Assembly: GCA_902617605.1 (NCBI GenBank)
Contig: CACMXO010000005.1
Coordinates: forward strand, 1 to 64,000
Length of the DNA: 64,000 nucleotides
Origin: an uncultured Prochlorococcus sp.
GTDB lineage: Bacteria > Cyanobacteriota > Cyanobacteriia > PCC-6307 > Cyanobiaceae
Reading direction: 5' to 3'
In this document: one piece after another, positions 1 through 9,444 of the stretch
Numbering within the stretch: the stretch's first letter is position 1
How the letters are laid out: each line of letters opens with the position of its first letter
The notes under the pieces: model-generated
What the model was told of the DNA's origin: nothing
Database searches by the model: none
Seen by the model: only the letters and a program-made list of their open reading frames with translations
Position numbers and translations under genes: made by a program

Positions 1-81
1 ATATTTGCTCATTTTATCTTTTTGCATTTCAAATCAAGGTTATCAAAAGTTGAAGAGTTTTTTATCAGATTTTTAATATGA
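1..81 (+). CDS. C-terminal end of an upstream cyanobacterial protein (partial, probably DUF3038)
   Basis: The first frame is open from the window edge to a TGA at 79-81 and encodes about 26 residues rich in Phe, Leu and Lys. The TGA overlaps the ATG of the next gene (78-80) in an ATGA arrangement, which is typical of translationally coupled operon genes. In cyanobacteria a DUF3038 gene commonly precedes a DUF4335 gene, so this is probably the DUF3038 end. That family name is inferred from the neighbour only, because the visible part is too short to recognise. Confidence 0.5.
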   Translation: MFAHFIFLHFKSRLSKVEEFFIRFLI

Positions 82-668
82 TGCAAAATAAATTGTCATT
101 TCATCAATCTTCAGCAAGTCTCGAAATAATCGGATTGCCAGATTATTCCAATAATGAAAATAAAGATCAAATATCTATAATTTCTCAATGGAAATTAACC
201 ATAGTTGATAAACCACTTATTGAAGGCAAAATAGAACATTTAGGGCCTATTATGGATGCTTTTTATATTTATTCAAATCTTTTAATCAAAAACGAAATTC
301 CAATATATGAGTCTAAATTAATCGATATAAAAGCCGATAATCTTCACATACATAATATTGTTCTTAAGAGCTCTAAACCAAATGTAAAGCCTTTAGTTTT
401 AAAGATTGGTAATTCATTGCTATCAGATACCATAAATTGTTTTGATCAGTTAAATGAATCTCCAAAAGTAAGAATTAAAAAAAATGATAAAACTACTAAC
501 ATTTCTAAAAAATTAAGATTTTCGTTAAATAAAAAAGTTAAATTTTTTAATTTCTTTATTCCACCTTTTATTGCAATTTGCTCTTTAATTCTATTCTCTT
601 CTTCTCTTATTTATTTTTATAGTCCTTTTGAAAATATAGAAAAAAAAGAACTAATAAACTCTGAATAA
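78..668 (+). CDS. DUF4335-like cyanobacterial protein with one membrane segment
   Basis: A 196-residue protein of unknown function. The N-terminal ~130 residues are soluble and resemble the cyanobacterial DUF4335 family: it opens with a short Ser/His-rich stretch, then GLPDYSNN and an LxxW-type strand, and later has a GxIEHLGxIMDAFxxYS segment. A basic linker (about 130-150) is followed by one hydrophobic helix (about 155-180) and a short polar tail. Two ATG codons stand in tandem at 78 and 81, and the first overlaps the upstream stop. The pairing with the upstream gene supports the family call. The function is not known to me. Confidence 0.65.
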   Translation: MMQNKLSFHQSSASLEIIGLPDYSNNENKDQISIISQWKLTIVDKPLIEGKIEHLGPIMDAFYIYSNLLIKNEIPIYESKLIDIKADNLHIHNIVLKSSKPNVKPLVLKIGNSLLSDTINCFDQLNESPKVRIKKNDKTTNISKKLRFSLNKKVKFFNFFIPPFIAICSLILFSSSLIYFYSPFENIEKKELINSE

Positions 669-756
669 AGATCAATTAGCATCTTATATACAAACACGAT
701 ACTATAGGTTAATTTCTTTTCAGAGTAATTCAAATTTATTCTTTGAACTTTGATGT

Positions 757-1125
757 ATGGCAGATTTAAACATCCCAAATTTGAATATTAAAACTGATAA
801 ATATATTTTTAAAAAAAAATTAAATTTAAGAAGAAAATCTAAAAGAAGATTATTTACTGAATCTTTCTTTTTGTTTATTTTTGGTGCTTTATTAGTTTAT
901 ATAAATTATTTAATTCCTAATAAAAATTTGCTGTTACAAAATCTACCCTCGACATTTAATAAATCTTTTTTATTAATAATTGAACTATTTTCATATCTTT
1001 ATGAGATATTTTTGGTAATTTTTATTTTTGTATCCTCTTTTACAGCTCTTATTTTAATGGTAGGTTCATTTAATAGGTTATTTAAAGTCTCTAAGAGAAA
1101 GTCAAAACAAATTGTTTATAAATAA
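757..1125 (+). CDS. Small basic membrane protein of unknown function
   Basis: This 122-residue protein has a strongly basic N-terminus (residues 13-31 rich in Lys/Arg). Two hydrophobic helices follow, at about 33-52 and 78-105, and the tail is basic again, so both ends are probably cytoplasmic. It starts at ATG 757, 88 bases after the preceding gene, and may share its transcript. The composition is typical of a real AT-rich membrane gene and there is no competing frame. I do not recognise a family. Confidence 0.6.
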   Translation: MADLNIPNLNIKTDKYIFKKKLNLRRKSKRRLFTESFFLFIFGALLVYINYLIPNKNLLLQNLPSTFNKSFLLIIELFSYLYEIFLVIFIFVSSFTALILMVGSFNRLFKVSKRKSKQIVYK

Positions 1126-1127
1126 TT

Positions 1128-1289
1128 TCAAATAGGTTGCATTAGGCCACCACTTCCTGAATCAGAGTCATCATCATCATTTTCTGTTTCTTCTCCAAAT
1201 AATGCAAATATGCCTAATACAATCGATGAAATAATAATTGATAAGGGTAAAATTGAAGTTTGGATTCCGACGTCTATATATTCACCCAT
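1128..1289 (-). CDS. 53-residue single-span membrane peptide with acidic Ser/Gly tail
   Basis: The reading frame runs from ATG (complement of 1287-1289) to TGA (1128-1130). It has a short N-terminus (MGEYIDVG), one hydrophobic helix at about residues 12-31 ending in FALFGEE, then an Asp/Ser/Gly-rich tail finishing GGLMQPI. This layout of a helix followed by a conserved-looking acidic tail is what small thylakoid or complex-associated cyanobacterial subunits look like. It lies 72 bases downstream of mfd on the same strand. A longer frame on the opposite strand across the same bases has no protein-like features and runs into the mfd end. The role is unknown; attachment to a photosynthetic or respiratory complex is only a guess. 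Confidence 0.65.
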   Translation of the reverse strand: MGEYIDVGIQTSILPLSIIISSIVLGIFALFGEETENDDDDSDSGSGGLMQPI

Positions 1290-1361
1290 AAAAAAAATAA
1301 ATTTTTATAAAGCTAACCGAAATCAAACTGTTTCGCGGATTTTAAATAATTATTTAATAAT

Positions 1362-4300
1362 TTATTCTCTTTTAATAAGTTCTTTTTCGAAATTCTTTAT
1401 TTCTCTTTCAAAAGATCCGAACCACAATATAAGTTGATCAATTTGATTTTGAATTTCAGTTGCACCTAAACCCCTTATAGTAATTATTGAAAATTGTTCG
1501 CCTTCATTAAAATTAAATTTATTTTGAACACTACTTGCCAATGAATTTTTAAGCATTTTAAAAGTAGAATTTTTTAATTTTGTCTCAATCAAGATGTTTG
1601 GCTTTTTGAGCTTAATCTTATTAAAACCACATTTTTTAGCTAGTAATTTTAGTCTCATTATCATAATTAGGGACTCAACAGGTTTGGGTAAGTTTCCATA
1701 TCTATTTACCCAGTCTGTAGCTAATTCAGTTAATTCATCATTATTTGAACATTCAGTAGCAGATTTGTAAGCCTCAAGCTTCTCTTCTCTGTTTAATATC
1801 CATGTTGCAGGTATAAATGCATTTATTGGTAGATCAATTTGAGTGTCGTTAACTTCAGGTATTTCTTGGCCGCTGATTTCTGAAATAGCCTCATGGAGCA
1901 TTTCTATATATAAATCATATCCAATAGCATTAACCTTTCCACTTTGTTCTTCTCCTAGTAAACTACCAACACCTCTTATTTCCATATCTTTCATTGCAAG
2001 TTGGTATCCACTACCTAGTTCAGAAAAATCTTTTATCGCTATCAATCTTTGTTTTGCAGCGTCATTAATTTTATTTATATTTGGATAAAATAACCAAGCA
2101 TGTGCTTGTACACCGCTTCTACCAACTCTTCCTCTAAGTTGATAAAGTTGTGAAAGGCCAAATTTGTGAGAATCTTCAATAATGATTGTATTTACTTTAG
2201 GGATGTCTAACCCACTTTCAATTATTGTTGTGCATATCATTAGATCTACTTCTCCATTATTAAAAGCAATCATTGCATTTTCAAGCTCTGTTTCGTTCAT
2301 TTGTCCATGAGCAACAATAAATTTTAAGCTGGGAAACATATTGTTTAATTTGTTTACAGCTTGATCTATATCAGAAATTCTTGGAAGAACATAAAAAATT
2401 TGACCTCCCCTATCAAGTTCTTGATTAATTGCAGTTCTTATAACATCCATATCTATTTCAGATAAATATGTTTTTATTGATCTTCTTGATGGTGGAGGAG
2501 TATTTAGTAAGCTCATTTGTCTTAGTCCAGATAAGCTCATATAAAGAGTTCTTGGAATTGGAGTTGCCGAGAGAGTTAAAACGTCTATGTTGGTTTTGAT
2601 TTTTTTTATTTTTTCCTTTTGCCTCACTCCAAATCTTTGTTCTTCATCAATAACTAGTAGTCCTAAGTTTTTAATTTCAATTTCTTTTCCTAAAATCTGG
2701 TGCGTTGCTACAACTAAATCAATTTTGTTATTTTTCAAACCTGCATAGATTTCCTTTCTTTCATTAACGGTTTTGAATCTATTGAGTAATGATACTTTTA
2801 TTGGGTAAGGTGAAAATCTATTGCTTATTGTTCTCCAATGTTGCTGAGCTAGGATTGTTGTGGGTGCTAGTAATATTACCTGTTTACCTGATGTAATAGC
2901 CTTAAAAATAGCTCGAACAGCTACTTCTGTTTTACCAAATCCTACATCTCCACAAACTAGCCTGTCCATGGGCTTATCGCTTTCCATATCAGATTTTATT
3001 TCTTCTACAGCAGTAATTTGGTCAGGTGTTGGTTGATAAGGGAATGATTCCTCTAATTCATCTTGCCAAGGACCATCTTCTGGGTAAATGTAACCCTTTA
3101 ATTTTTCTCTCTTTGCATAAAGTTTTAAAATATCGACAGCAACTTTTTTGATTTGTTTCTTATTTTTTTCTTTTATTTTTTCCCATTCAGTTCCCCCTAA
3201 TTTATTTATTTTCGGCTTTATTTTTCCGGTTGATCTATATCTATTAACACTGCCAAGTTGATCAGCGGCAACACTTATCTTCCCATCTTGATACTGTATA
3301 ACTAAATAATCTCTTGAATCTCCAGTTATATTTATTTTTTCTATTTTTAAAAATTTTCCTATTCCATGATTTTTATGAACTATAAAATCACCTGGACTAA
3401 TCTTATTTACATTTATATTTGAATTTACACTTCTTTTTTTTCTTCTTATGAATACATTATTAAAAAGAGATTGTTGTGAAAATAATTCTTTATCTGTTAT
3501 CAGGACAACTTTCCATATCGGAAGATAAAACCCCTCGATTTCGTAATTGTTCTTATTTTTTAAAATAAGAGGAGTTGAATTATTAATTGACTTATATGCT
3601 TCATCAATATCATTAGGATTGTTTAAGAAGTTTGCATTACATTCGTGCTCAAAAAGTAAAGTCCTTGTTCTCAATGGTTGTGCTGATAATATCCATACTT
3701 TTTCATTATTTTTTATATTTTTATTTATATCATTGGATAATTTACCTACATTTTTAGAGTATGAATTTAATCTTTTATCGTTTAACAAAAATCTATTATC
3801 AATATTGATTTTAGATTCAAATTCATAAAATTTTATTAAATTAAAATTTCCTATTGAATTTAATATTTCGTCAAACTTTAAATGCAAATTAGGTTTTACC
3901 TCTAAATTAATGTCATTATTTTTAAGGTTCTCATTTAATTCATACTTACAAGTATCAAAATTACTTTCTGAATCTAGATACCAATTATTTGCAAATTTTT
4001 TACAATCTTCTAATTCATCAATTACAAGAATTGTTTCTCTATTTATAAAATCTATTATGTTTGAGGGTTCTTCTTCAATTATTCCTAAATAACGATCAAG
4101 ATTATTTTTATTTATGTCTTCTGAATTAAAAAGATTGTTCTTAGATAAATTATTTAACTTATCTTTTATCAGCAAATCAAATCCAGCCTGAATTATTTCA
4201 ATATTTTTTATACTTTCTAATGTTTTCTGTGTATGGGGATCATATTCTCTTATTTTCTCAATTACATTATCAAAAAATTCTAATCTTATAGGAAACTCAT

Positions 4301-4871
4301 TATTGACAGGAAAAATATCTATTATTTCCCCTCTCCTACTCCAGAAGCCTTCTGTTGAAGTTACATTATCCTTCGTATAACCCAGCAAAGTAAGTTTATT
4401 TGCTAATTCATGAATCTCGATTTGAACCCCTTTTTGCAAATCTAACTTGTTTTCAATTAATAGGTTTTTATTTATTAGATGAGGTTGTAGTGATCTCTCA
4501 GTTGATATAACAATATTAAGTTCATTTTTCTCTTTTTTTATTAATTTTGATAAAACAGTAAGCTGACTAAATTCAATCTCTTTGGATTTATTAATTGATG
4601 AGTATGGTAGATGTTCTGTTGGAGGATAATATAAAACTGCTTTATCATTTATACTTTCAAAATAACCAATCCATTTGTAGGCAATTTCTACATTAGGACA
4701 AATTAATAATATATTTTTCTCCTCTTTTTTTGCGATGCTATCTAATATTATTGATTTTGCATATCTACTTGAACCAACAATATTTAATTCATTATTTTTT
4801 GATATTCTTTTTATTAATTCAGAAGTAATTTGTGAGTTTGAAATATAATCAACTAAAGTATTTAAACTCAT
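1362..4871 (-). CDS. mfd: Transcription-repair coupling factor Mfd
   Basis: This is the 1169-residue DNA translocase that removes RNA polymerase stalled at DNA lesions and recruits UvrA. Full-length architecture is visible: a UvrB-homology module in the first ~350 residues, then the CarD-like RNA-polymerase-interaction domain near 490-560 (GDFIVHKNHGIGKF). The superfamily 2 helicase core follows, with Walker A GDVGFGKTE near 640, DEEQRFG near 743 and LRGRVGRSG in the second RecA domain. The C-terminal regulatory domain comes last. The length matches the family. It starts at ATG 4871, and the upstream 74 bases separate it from a divergent TerC-family gene. uvrC, another nucleotide excision repair gene, lies at about 46-48 kb. 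Confidence 0.97.
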   Translation of the reverse strand: MSLNTLVDYISNSQITSELIKRISKNNELNIVGSSRYAKSIILDSIAKKEEKNILLICPNVEIAYKWIGYFESINDKAVLYYPPTEHLPYSSINKSKEIEFSQLTVLSKLIKKEKNELNIVISTERSLQPHLINKNLLIENKLDLQKGVQIEIHELANKLTLLGYTKDNVTSTEGFWSRRGEIIDIFPVNNEFPIRLEFFDNVIEKIREYDPHTQKTLESIKNIEIIQAGFDLLIKDKLNNLSKNNLFNSEDINKNNLDRYLGIIEEEPSNIIDFINRETILVIDELEDCKKFANNWYLDSESNFDTCKYELNENLKNNDINLEVKPNLHLKFDEILNSIGNFNLIKFYEFESKINIDNRFLLNDKRLNSYSKNVGKLSNDINKNIKNNEKVWILSAQPLRTRTLLFEHECNANFLNNPNDIDEAYKSINNSTPLILKNKNNYEIEGFYLPIWKVVLITDKELFSQQSLFNNVFIRRKKRSVNSNINVNKISPGDFIVHKNHGIGKFLKIEKINITGDSRDYLVIQYQDGKISVAADQLGSVNRYRSTGKIKPKINKLGGTEWEKIKEKNKKQIKKVAVDILKLYAKREKLKGYIYPEDGPWQDELEESFPYQPTPDQITAVEEIKSDMESDKPMDRLVCGDVGFGKTEVAVRAIFKAITSGKQVILLAPTTILAQQHWRTISNRFSPYPIKVSLLNRFKTVNERKEIYAGLKNNKIDLVVATHQILGKEIEIKNLGLLVIDEEQRFGVRQKEKIKKIKTNIDVLTLSATPIPRTLYMSLSGLRQMSLLNTPPPSRRSIKTYLSEIDMDVIRTAINQELDRGGQIFYVLPRISDIDQAVNKLNNMFPSLKFIVAHGQMNETELENAMIAFNNGEVDLMICTTIIESGLDIPKVNTIIIEDSHKFGLSQLYQLRGRVGRSGVQAHAWLFYPNINKINDAAKQRLIAIKDFSELGSGYQLAMKDMEIRGVGSLLGEEQSGKVNAIGYDLYIEMLHEAISEISGQEIPEVNDTQIDLPINAFIPATWILNREEKLEAYKSATECSNNDELTELATDWVNRYGNLPKPVESLIMIMRLKLLAKKCGFNKIKLKKPNILIETKLKNSTFKMLKNSLASSVQNKFNFNEGEQFSIITIRGLGATEIQNQIDQLILWFGSFEREIKNFEKELIKRE

Positions 4872-4945
4872 TTATAACTATCAATCTTGATTACAAATAT
4901 CCGATACATTATATTAGATTTTATACTGATTGTGAATAATATTTG

Positions 4946-5656
4946 ATGGATTCAGCTGCAATAAATTCTTTTATACCCACACTAGATCAGGTAGACAGTT
5001 GGTACGAAATCTTTACACTTTTACCAATATTAATTGCTCTAGAATTATTATTATCGGCAGATAATGCTGTAGCACTAGCTTCTCTTACTAAATCCCTCGA
5101 TAGTTCAGAATTAAGGTCAAGAGCCTTAAATATTGGTATAACAATATCTTTATTATTTAGAATTATTCTAATCATATTATCTAATGTTCTCCTCAAGTTT
5201 ATTCTCATCAGAGTTTTTGCTGGTTTTTATTTAATTTATTTATTCTTCTCAAATGTTTTTTTAAATTACGATACAGAAAATGCCGAAAATGGGACAAATA
5301 ATAATAAAAATAATTTTAGGTTTTTAAAGGTTGTAGCGCTTCTTTCAATTACTGATTTTGCTTTTTCCATAGATAGTATCACTACTGCAGTAGCTATAAG
5401 TGATCAATACATATTAATTATATTTGGAGCAGTGATTGGAGTATTAGCCTTAAGATTTACATCGGGGATTTTTCTAAAACTTCTGGATATATTTTCTAGA
5501 TTAGAAACAGCCGGTTACGTAGCTATTTTAATAGTTGGAATTAAACTTTTACTAAATACTTTAATTAAAGAATCTATTCTTCCAGACTATTATTTTTATT
5601 TTTTGATTCTTTTTGCTTTCATTTGGGGATTCTCTAAAAAAGAATCTAAAACTTAA
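4946..5656 (+). CDS. TerC-family integral membrane protein
   Basis: The protein is about 236 residues long with roughly seven hydrophobic helices. Two acidic motifs of the TerC/Alx family are present: ALELLLSADNAVALASL near residue 35 and SITDFAFSIDSI near residue 135. In TerC proteins these sit in the membrane and are linked to metal ion (manganese) export or thylakoid membrane protein insertion. Which applies here cannot be told from sequence. I start at ATG 4946 rather than the TTG just before it. The TAA overlaps the fmt stop on the other strand in a shared TTAA at 5653-5656. Confidence 0.88.
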   Translation: MDSAAINSFIPTLDQVDSWYEIFTLLPILIALELLLSADNAVALASLTKSLDSSELRSRALNIGITISLLFRIILIILSNVLLKFILIRVFAGFYLIYLFFSNVFLNYDTENAENGTNNNKNNFRFLKVVALLSITDFAFSIDSITTAVAISDQYILIIFGAVIGVLALRFTSGIFLKLLDIFSRLETAGYVAILIVGIKLLLNTLIKESILPDYYFYFLILFAFIWGFSKKESKT

Positions 5657-6639
5657 TCTGAGAGATATTCACCTGCTGATGGCTTCAACTGTTGTATCAA
5701 TTGCTTTTTGCTAGAATTGTTTTTGCCTTCAAGTTTTGCTTCTAACAAAATAATCGGATCAGTTTTAGTTGAAATTATAATTCCTTTATTTTCTATTACA
5801 GCAAGAATAATACCTGGTTTTGAATAATTGCTCATGAAAAGGAATTTTTCATTTTTAATTACATCACTAGTCAAAACTTTGATTTTAAGTATTTTAAGGT
5901 TCTTACCTCTAAAAGTTGTATTAGCTCGTGGGTATAATGCTTTTATTTTTTGAGAAATTTTAATTGCTTCATTACCCCAATCAATTTTGAAGTCTGATTT
6001 TTCAATCATTCTTGCGTAAGTAATTTCTCTTCCAAGGGTATTTTGTTTTGTTAATAGAGGACTAGTGTTTTTTTTAATATTTTCTTCGATTAAAGATGTA
6101 GCATTTAAAAATAATTTTGCCGATAAAATACTAAGTTTTTCCGATAGTGTATTTAAATTATCATTATTATTGATTTTAATTTTTTCTTCCAACAATATGT
6201 CGCCAGTATCTAGTCCCTCATTCATTTTCATAATTCCTACACCAGTAAATTCATCGCCTTTTATTAGGGACCATTGAATTGGTGCGGCACCACGCCATCT
6301 TGGAAGTAATGAAGCATGTGCGTTCCAAGAACCTAATTTTGGGATTTCCAATATCTCTTTGGGTAAAATTTTCCCGTAAGCTATAACAATAAATAAATCA
6401 CAAGAAAGTGATTTAAGTTCATTTATAAAATCTATATTGCCCCTGATTTTTTCTGGAGTATAAATTTTAATAGATTCTTTCTCAGCAATGCTTTTTACAG
6501 GTGAGGCTATTAATTTATTTCCCCTAGATCTCTTCTTATCCGGTTGGCTAACTACTGCAATTACCTCGTGCTTAGATTTAATAAAAATATCTAGACTAGG
6601 AATTGAATATTCAGGTGTTCCCCAGAATATAATTCTCAC
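5653..6639 (-). CDS. fmt: Methionyl-tRNA formyltransferase
   Basis: The enzyme transfers a formyl group from 10-formyl-tetrahydrofolate to initiator Met-tRNA. The 328 residues are the usual length. The N-terminal formyltransferase fold carries the folate-enzyme motif ASLLPRWRGAAPI near residue 110-122 and the downstream MNEGLDTGDI near 145-155. The C-terminal OB-like domain includes the YPRANTTFRGK segment. Its ATG overlaps the stop of pmbA by four bases (6636-6639), so it sits at the end of a tldD-pmbA-fmt cluster. Its own stop is shared with the convergent TerC-family gene. Confidence 0.96.
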   Translation of the reverse strand: MRIIFWGTPEYSIPSLDIFIKSKHEVIAVVSQPDKKRSRGNKLIASPVKSIAEKESIKIYTPEKIRGNIDFINELKSLSCDLFIVIAYGKILPKEILEIPKLGSWNAHASLLPRWRGAAPIQWSLIKGDEFTGVGIMKMNEGLDTGDILLEEKIKINNNDNLNTLSEKLSILSAKLFLNATSLIEENIKKNTSPLLTKQNTLGREITYARMIEKSDFKIDWGNEAIKISQKIKALYPRANTTFRGKNLKILKIKVLTSDVIKNEKFLFMSNYSKPGIILAVIENKGIIISTKTDPIILLEAKLEGKNNSSKKQLIQQLKPSAGEYLSD

Positions 6640-7988
6640 GCGTCACCAGTTATTGATAATTCATCTACCCATATATGTGGAGAAATTCCACTTGTTGTTA
6701 CCTCCTGGCTTGATTCTATATTTACTATATTTTTCAAAAGATATTTGATATCTCCTGCTACGGTGGCAGATTCTATTGAGATTTTTTTACCGTTTTTGTA
6801 GAGCCATCCATCAAATGGAAGAGAAAAAGAACCTTGACTTGCTCTGACACCAGCATGGATTGCATTTAACTCTTCGATATAAACAAATTCTCCCTCATAA
6901 GTAGAGTGATCTAGTGATGTTTTTAGATCAAAGTTTTTTTCTGATTTTTCAACTACGATCCAATCAGGAGATACTGATACTTTTGACCCTAATCCTGCGT
7001 GGCCAGTGGGTGTTGTTTTAAATATTCTTGCAGTTGATTCAGAATGTATAAAATTTTCAATTCTCCCTCTGTTAATTAGACATAGTCTTTTGGTTGGGGT
7101 TCCCTCTCCATCAAATGGTGTTGAAGAAATATTCTTTTCGTGAAGGCCATCATCATAAATATTAAGTGCTTCTGTAGATAGTTTCTCTCCGATTGAATTT
7201 TTATTAGATAAGCTCACTCCATCTATGATGCTTCTAGCATTAAACATTGAGCTAAAGGCGTTAATGATAGTTAAAAAAGACTCTGGGGAAAAACATATTA
7301 AATATTTATCAGTTTTAATAGATGAATAATTTAAATGAGAAATTGTTTTATTTGAAGCCTCTTTAATACACGACTCTATATCTATATCATCAGCTCCATA
7401 TCCAAGTTTCACGGAACCTGAACTACGAGGCTTCTTATTTTTCTCTTCTGCTCTTGCATATAAATATAGTGCTGCTTGACTTTTGGAATAACTTCGAAAG
7501 GCACCCTCACTATTTGCATAAACTCTCTCAAAGAAACTCTCAGATAAACCATTATATGGAACAGATTTTATGGATTCATGACTTTCTAATAGTTTTACTT
7601 CCGCTTCTCTTAAAACTGTAAGTAATTTTTTTATTCCAACAGGAATTCTTTTTTTAACTTCCTTAACTTTAATAGGATCCTTCGCTAGTGGTGAAAATTC
7701 TGTAGATTCATTCTTATTGCCGAAATCAGAAGCTATATTTGCTTGCTTAAGAGCCTTTTTAATACCAGATTCACTAATATCACTTGTTGTAGTAATACCA
7801 ACTAGATTAGATTGATTCCAAACTCTTATAGTTAAAATTTGTTTTTGTGATGCCTTAAGTTGTTTGGCCTCTCCTTTATCTACTTGCACAGAATAATCAT
7901 TTGAGAAGCTTGCTCCATAATCCCATTTTTTAAGATTTAGGAAATCTGCAGCTTTGGAGATTTGAGTTGTGATTTCTCTTGAATTCAT
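6636..7988 (-). CDS. pmbA: PmbA/TldE-family protein, partner of TldD
   Basis: The 450-residue protein belongs to the TldD/PmbA family. PmbA (TldE) lacks the HExxxH site of TldD and acts with it as a heteromeric metalloprotease that trims unfolded or modified peptides. No HExxxH is present here, as expected for the PmbA side. Recognisable family segments are TIRVWNQSNLVGITTT near 50-65 and the Gly-rich C-terminal half ending in ISPHIWVDELSITG. It directly follows tldD with a 3-base gap and overlaps fmt by four bases, so the three genes are probably one transcript. Confidence 0.92.
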   Translation of the reverse strand: MNSREITTQISKAADFLNLKKWDYGASFSNDYSVQVDKGEAKQLKASQKQILTIRVWNQSNLVGITTTSDISESGIKKALKQANIASDFGNKNESTEFSPLAKDPIKVKEVKKRIPVGIKKLLTVLREAEVKLLESHESIKSVPYNGLSESFFERVYANSEGAFRSYSKSQAALYLYARAEEKNKKPRSSGSVKLGYGADDIDIESCIKEASNKTISHLNYSSIKTDKYLICFSPESFLTIINAFSSMFNARSIIDGVSLSNKNSIGEKLSTEALNIYDDGLHEKNISSTPFDGEGTPTKRLCLINRGRIENFIHSESTARIFKTTPTGHAGLGSKVSVSPDWIVVEKSEKNFDLKTSLDHSTYEGEFVYIEELNAIHAGVRASQGSFSLPFDGWLYKNGKKISIESATVAGDIKYLLKNIVNIESSQEVTTSGISPHIWVDELSITGDA

Positions 7989-7991
7989 ATC

Positions 7992-9413
7992 TTATCTTCC
8001 GCCAACAGTTATTGAATCAACCTTAATATGAGGTTGGCCAACAGTTACGTTGACACTTCCACTAATGGATCCACAGAATCCAGGAGCCAATTCAAGATCA
8101 TTTCCGCACATTGATATTTTTGGCATAACTTCTTTAGCCTCACCGATCAATGTTGCACCCTTTACTGGACTAGATAATTTTCCATTTTTAATAAGATATC
8201 CTTCTTCTACCGCAAAATTAAATTGTCCTGTAGCACCTACACTGCCACCACCCATTGATTTGCAGTAAAGCCCTTCACTAATACTATTGATTAAATCCTC
8301 TTTAGAGTGCTCACCTTTAGCTATATAAGTATTTCTCATTCTTGACGCTGCAGCAAAAGAATAATTTTGTCTTCTTCCACTTCCTGTTCTTTTATGGCCA
8401 GTTCTTAATTCGCCTGCCCTATCGGATATGAATTTTTTTAAAATTCCATCTTCTATAAGAACTGATTTTTCGGGTTCCATGCCTTCATCATCTACTGATA
8501 ATGAACCGAAGGATCCTTCTGATATCCCTTCATCTATTGCTGTTACGGATTCATGTGCAATTTTTTCATTCAATTTATTCTCAAATGGTGTTGTTCCTCT
8601 CTCTATTTGAGTAGTTTCAAGTAAATGACCACAGGCTTCATGGAATATAACGCCACCAAATTTATTAGCTAATACAACAGGCATTTGTCCTGCATCAACA
8701 TAATCTGCATATAACATGTTCATTGAACTTTCGAACACATCATTAGCTGCTTTTTCGTGATCCCATAATCTAAATTCATTAGGCATACCTGACGATCCAA
8801 ATCTTCTACTTCCACTAGATCTATATTGGGCATCACTTGCAATTACGTTGAGACCAACTGTTTGATGCAATCTAATATCTGAGACATAGGTTCCGTCACT
8901 GGAGGCTATAATTACCTCTTGAAGATTTCTTGAGTAACTTCCTTTCCTAGTTATTATTTTATTATTTTTTTTTAAAGATTTTGTGCTAACTAGTAGTTTT
9001 TCACTTATCTCATGAATAGATGGGACTTCATTAATCCATTTTTTCTTGGATAAACTATAGTCCCTATGTTTATTTAAACCGTTAAATAGTTCTCTTTTGT
9101 TGTCTGTTATGTCTAACATCTCAATAGCCTGAGATACCGATCTCATCAAGCCATGCTTTGTTAAATCATTTGTACTTACAAATCCATCCTTTTTCCCCTT
9201 GAAGATTCTAATGCCAGCACCCTTACCAAAGGATGGACTTACACTTGTGATAAAATCTTCTTCTGCTAACACGCTTGAGTTGTCAGTATTCTCTATAAAT
9301 ATCTCTACAAAATCAGCACCAAGTCCAATCCCGTAGAAAATGATTTCTTCTAATAAATCTTTATTGCAACTACCAAAAACGATTTCATTTGATTTGATTT
9401 GTGACGAAAGCAT
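7992..9413 (-). CDS. tldD: Metalloprotease TldD
   Basis: This 473-residue protein is the catalytic subunit of the TldD/PmbA pair. The zinc-binding HEACGH motif (HExxxH) is visible around residue 257-262 in the segment GGVIFHEACGHLLE. The C-terminal Gly-rich repeats (GGGSVGATGQFNFAVEEGYLI) and the closing CGNDLELAPGFCGSISGSV region are typical of TldD. It is first in the cluster tldD-pmbA-fmt. Known partners act on peptides such as microcin precursors and CcdA in enterobacteria. The substrate in picocyanobacteria is unknown. Confidence 0.94.
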   Translation of the reverse strand: MLSSQIKSNEIVFGSCNKDLLEEIIFYGIGLGADFVEIFIENTDNSSVLAEEDFITSVSPSFGKGAGIRIFKGKKDGFVSTNDLTKHGLMRSVSQAIEMLDITDNKRELFNGLNKHRDYSLSKKKWINEVPSIHEISEKLLVSTKSLKKNNKIITRKGSYSRNLQEVIIASSDGTYVSDIRLHQTVGLNVIASDAQYRSSGSRRFGSSGMPNEFRLWDHEKAANDVFESSMNMLYADYVDAGQMPVVLANKFGGVIFHEACGHLLETTQIERGTTPFENKLNEKIAHESVTAIDEGISEGSFGSLSVDDEGMEPEKSVLIEDGILKKFISDRAGELRTGHKRTGSGRRQNYSFAAASRMRNTYIAKGEHSKEDLINSISEGLYCKSMGGGSVGATGQFNFAVEEGYLIKNGKLSSPVKGATLIGEAKEVMPKISMCGNDLELAPGFCGSISGSVNVTVGQPHIKVDSITVGGR

Positions 9414-9444
9414 ATGAGTCTATAAATCTTCTCTTTATTAAAGA

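Noticed and set aside
1210..1437. A 75-codon plus-strand frame between the small membrane protein and mfd
   Set aside because: It overlaps the mfd end, has no domain-like composition, and the minus-strand 53-residue frame over the same bases is far more protein-like.
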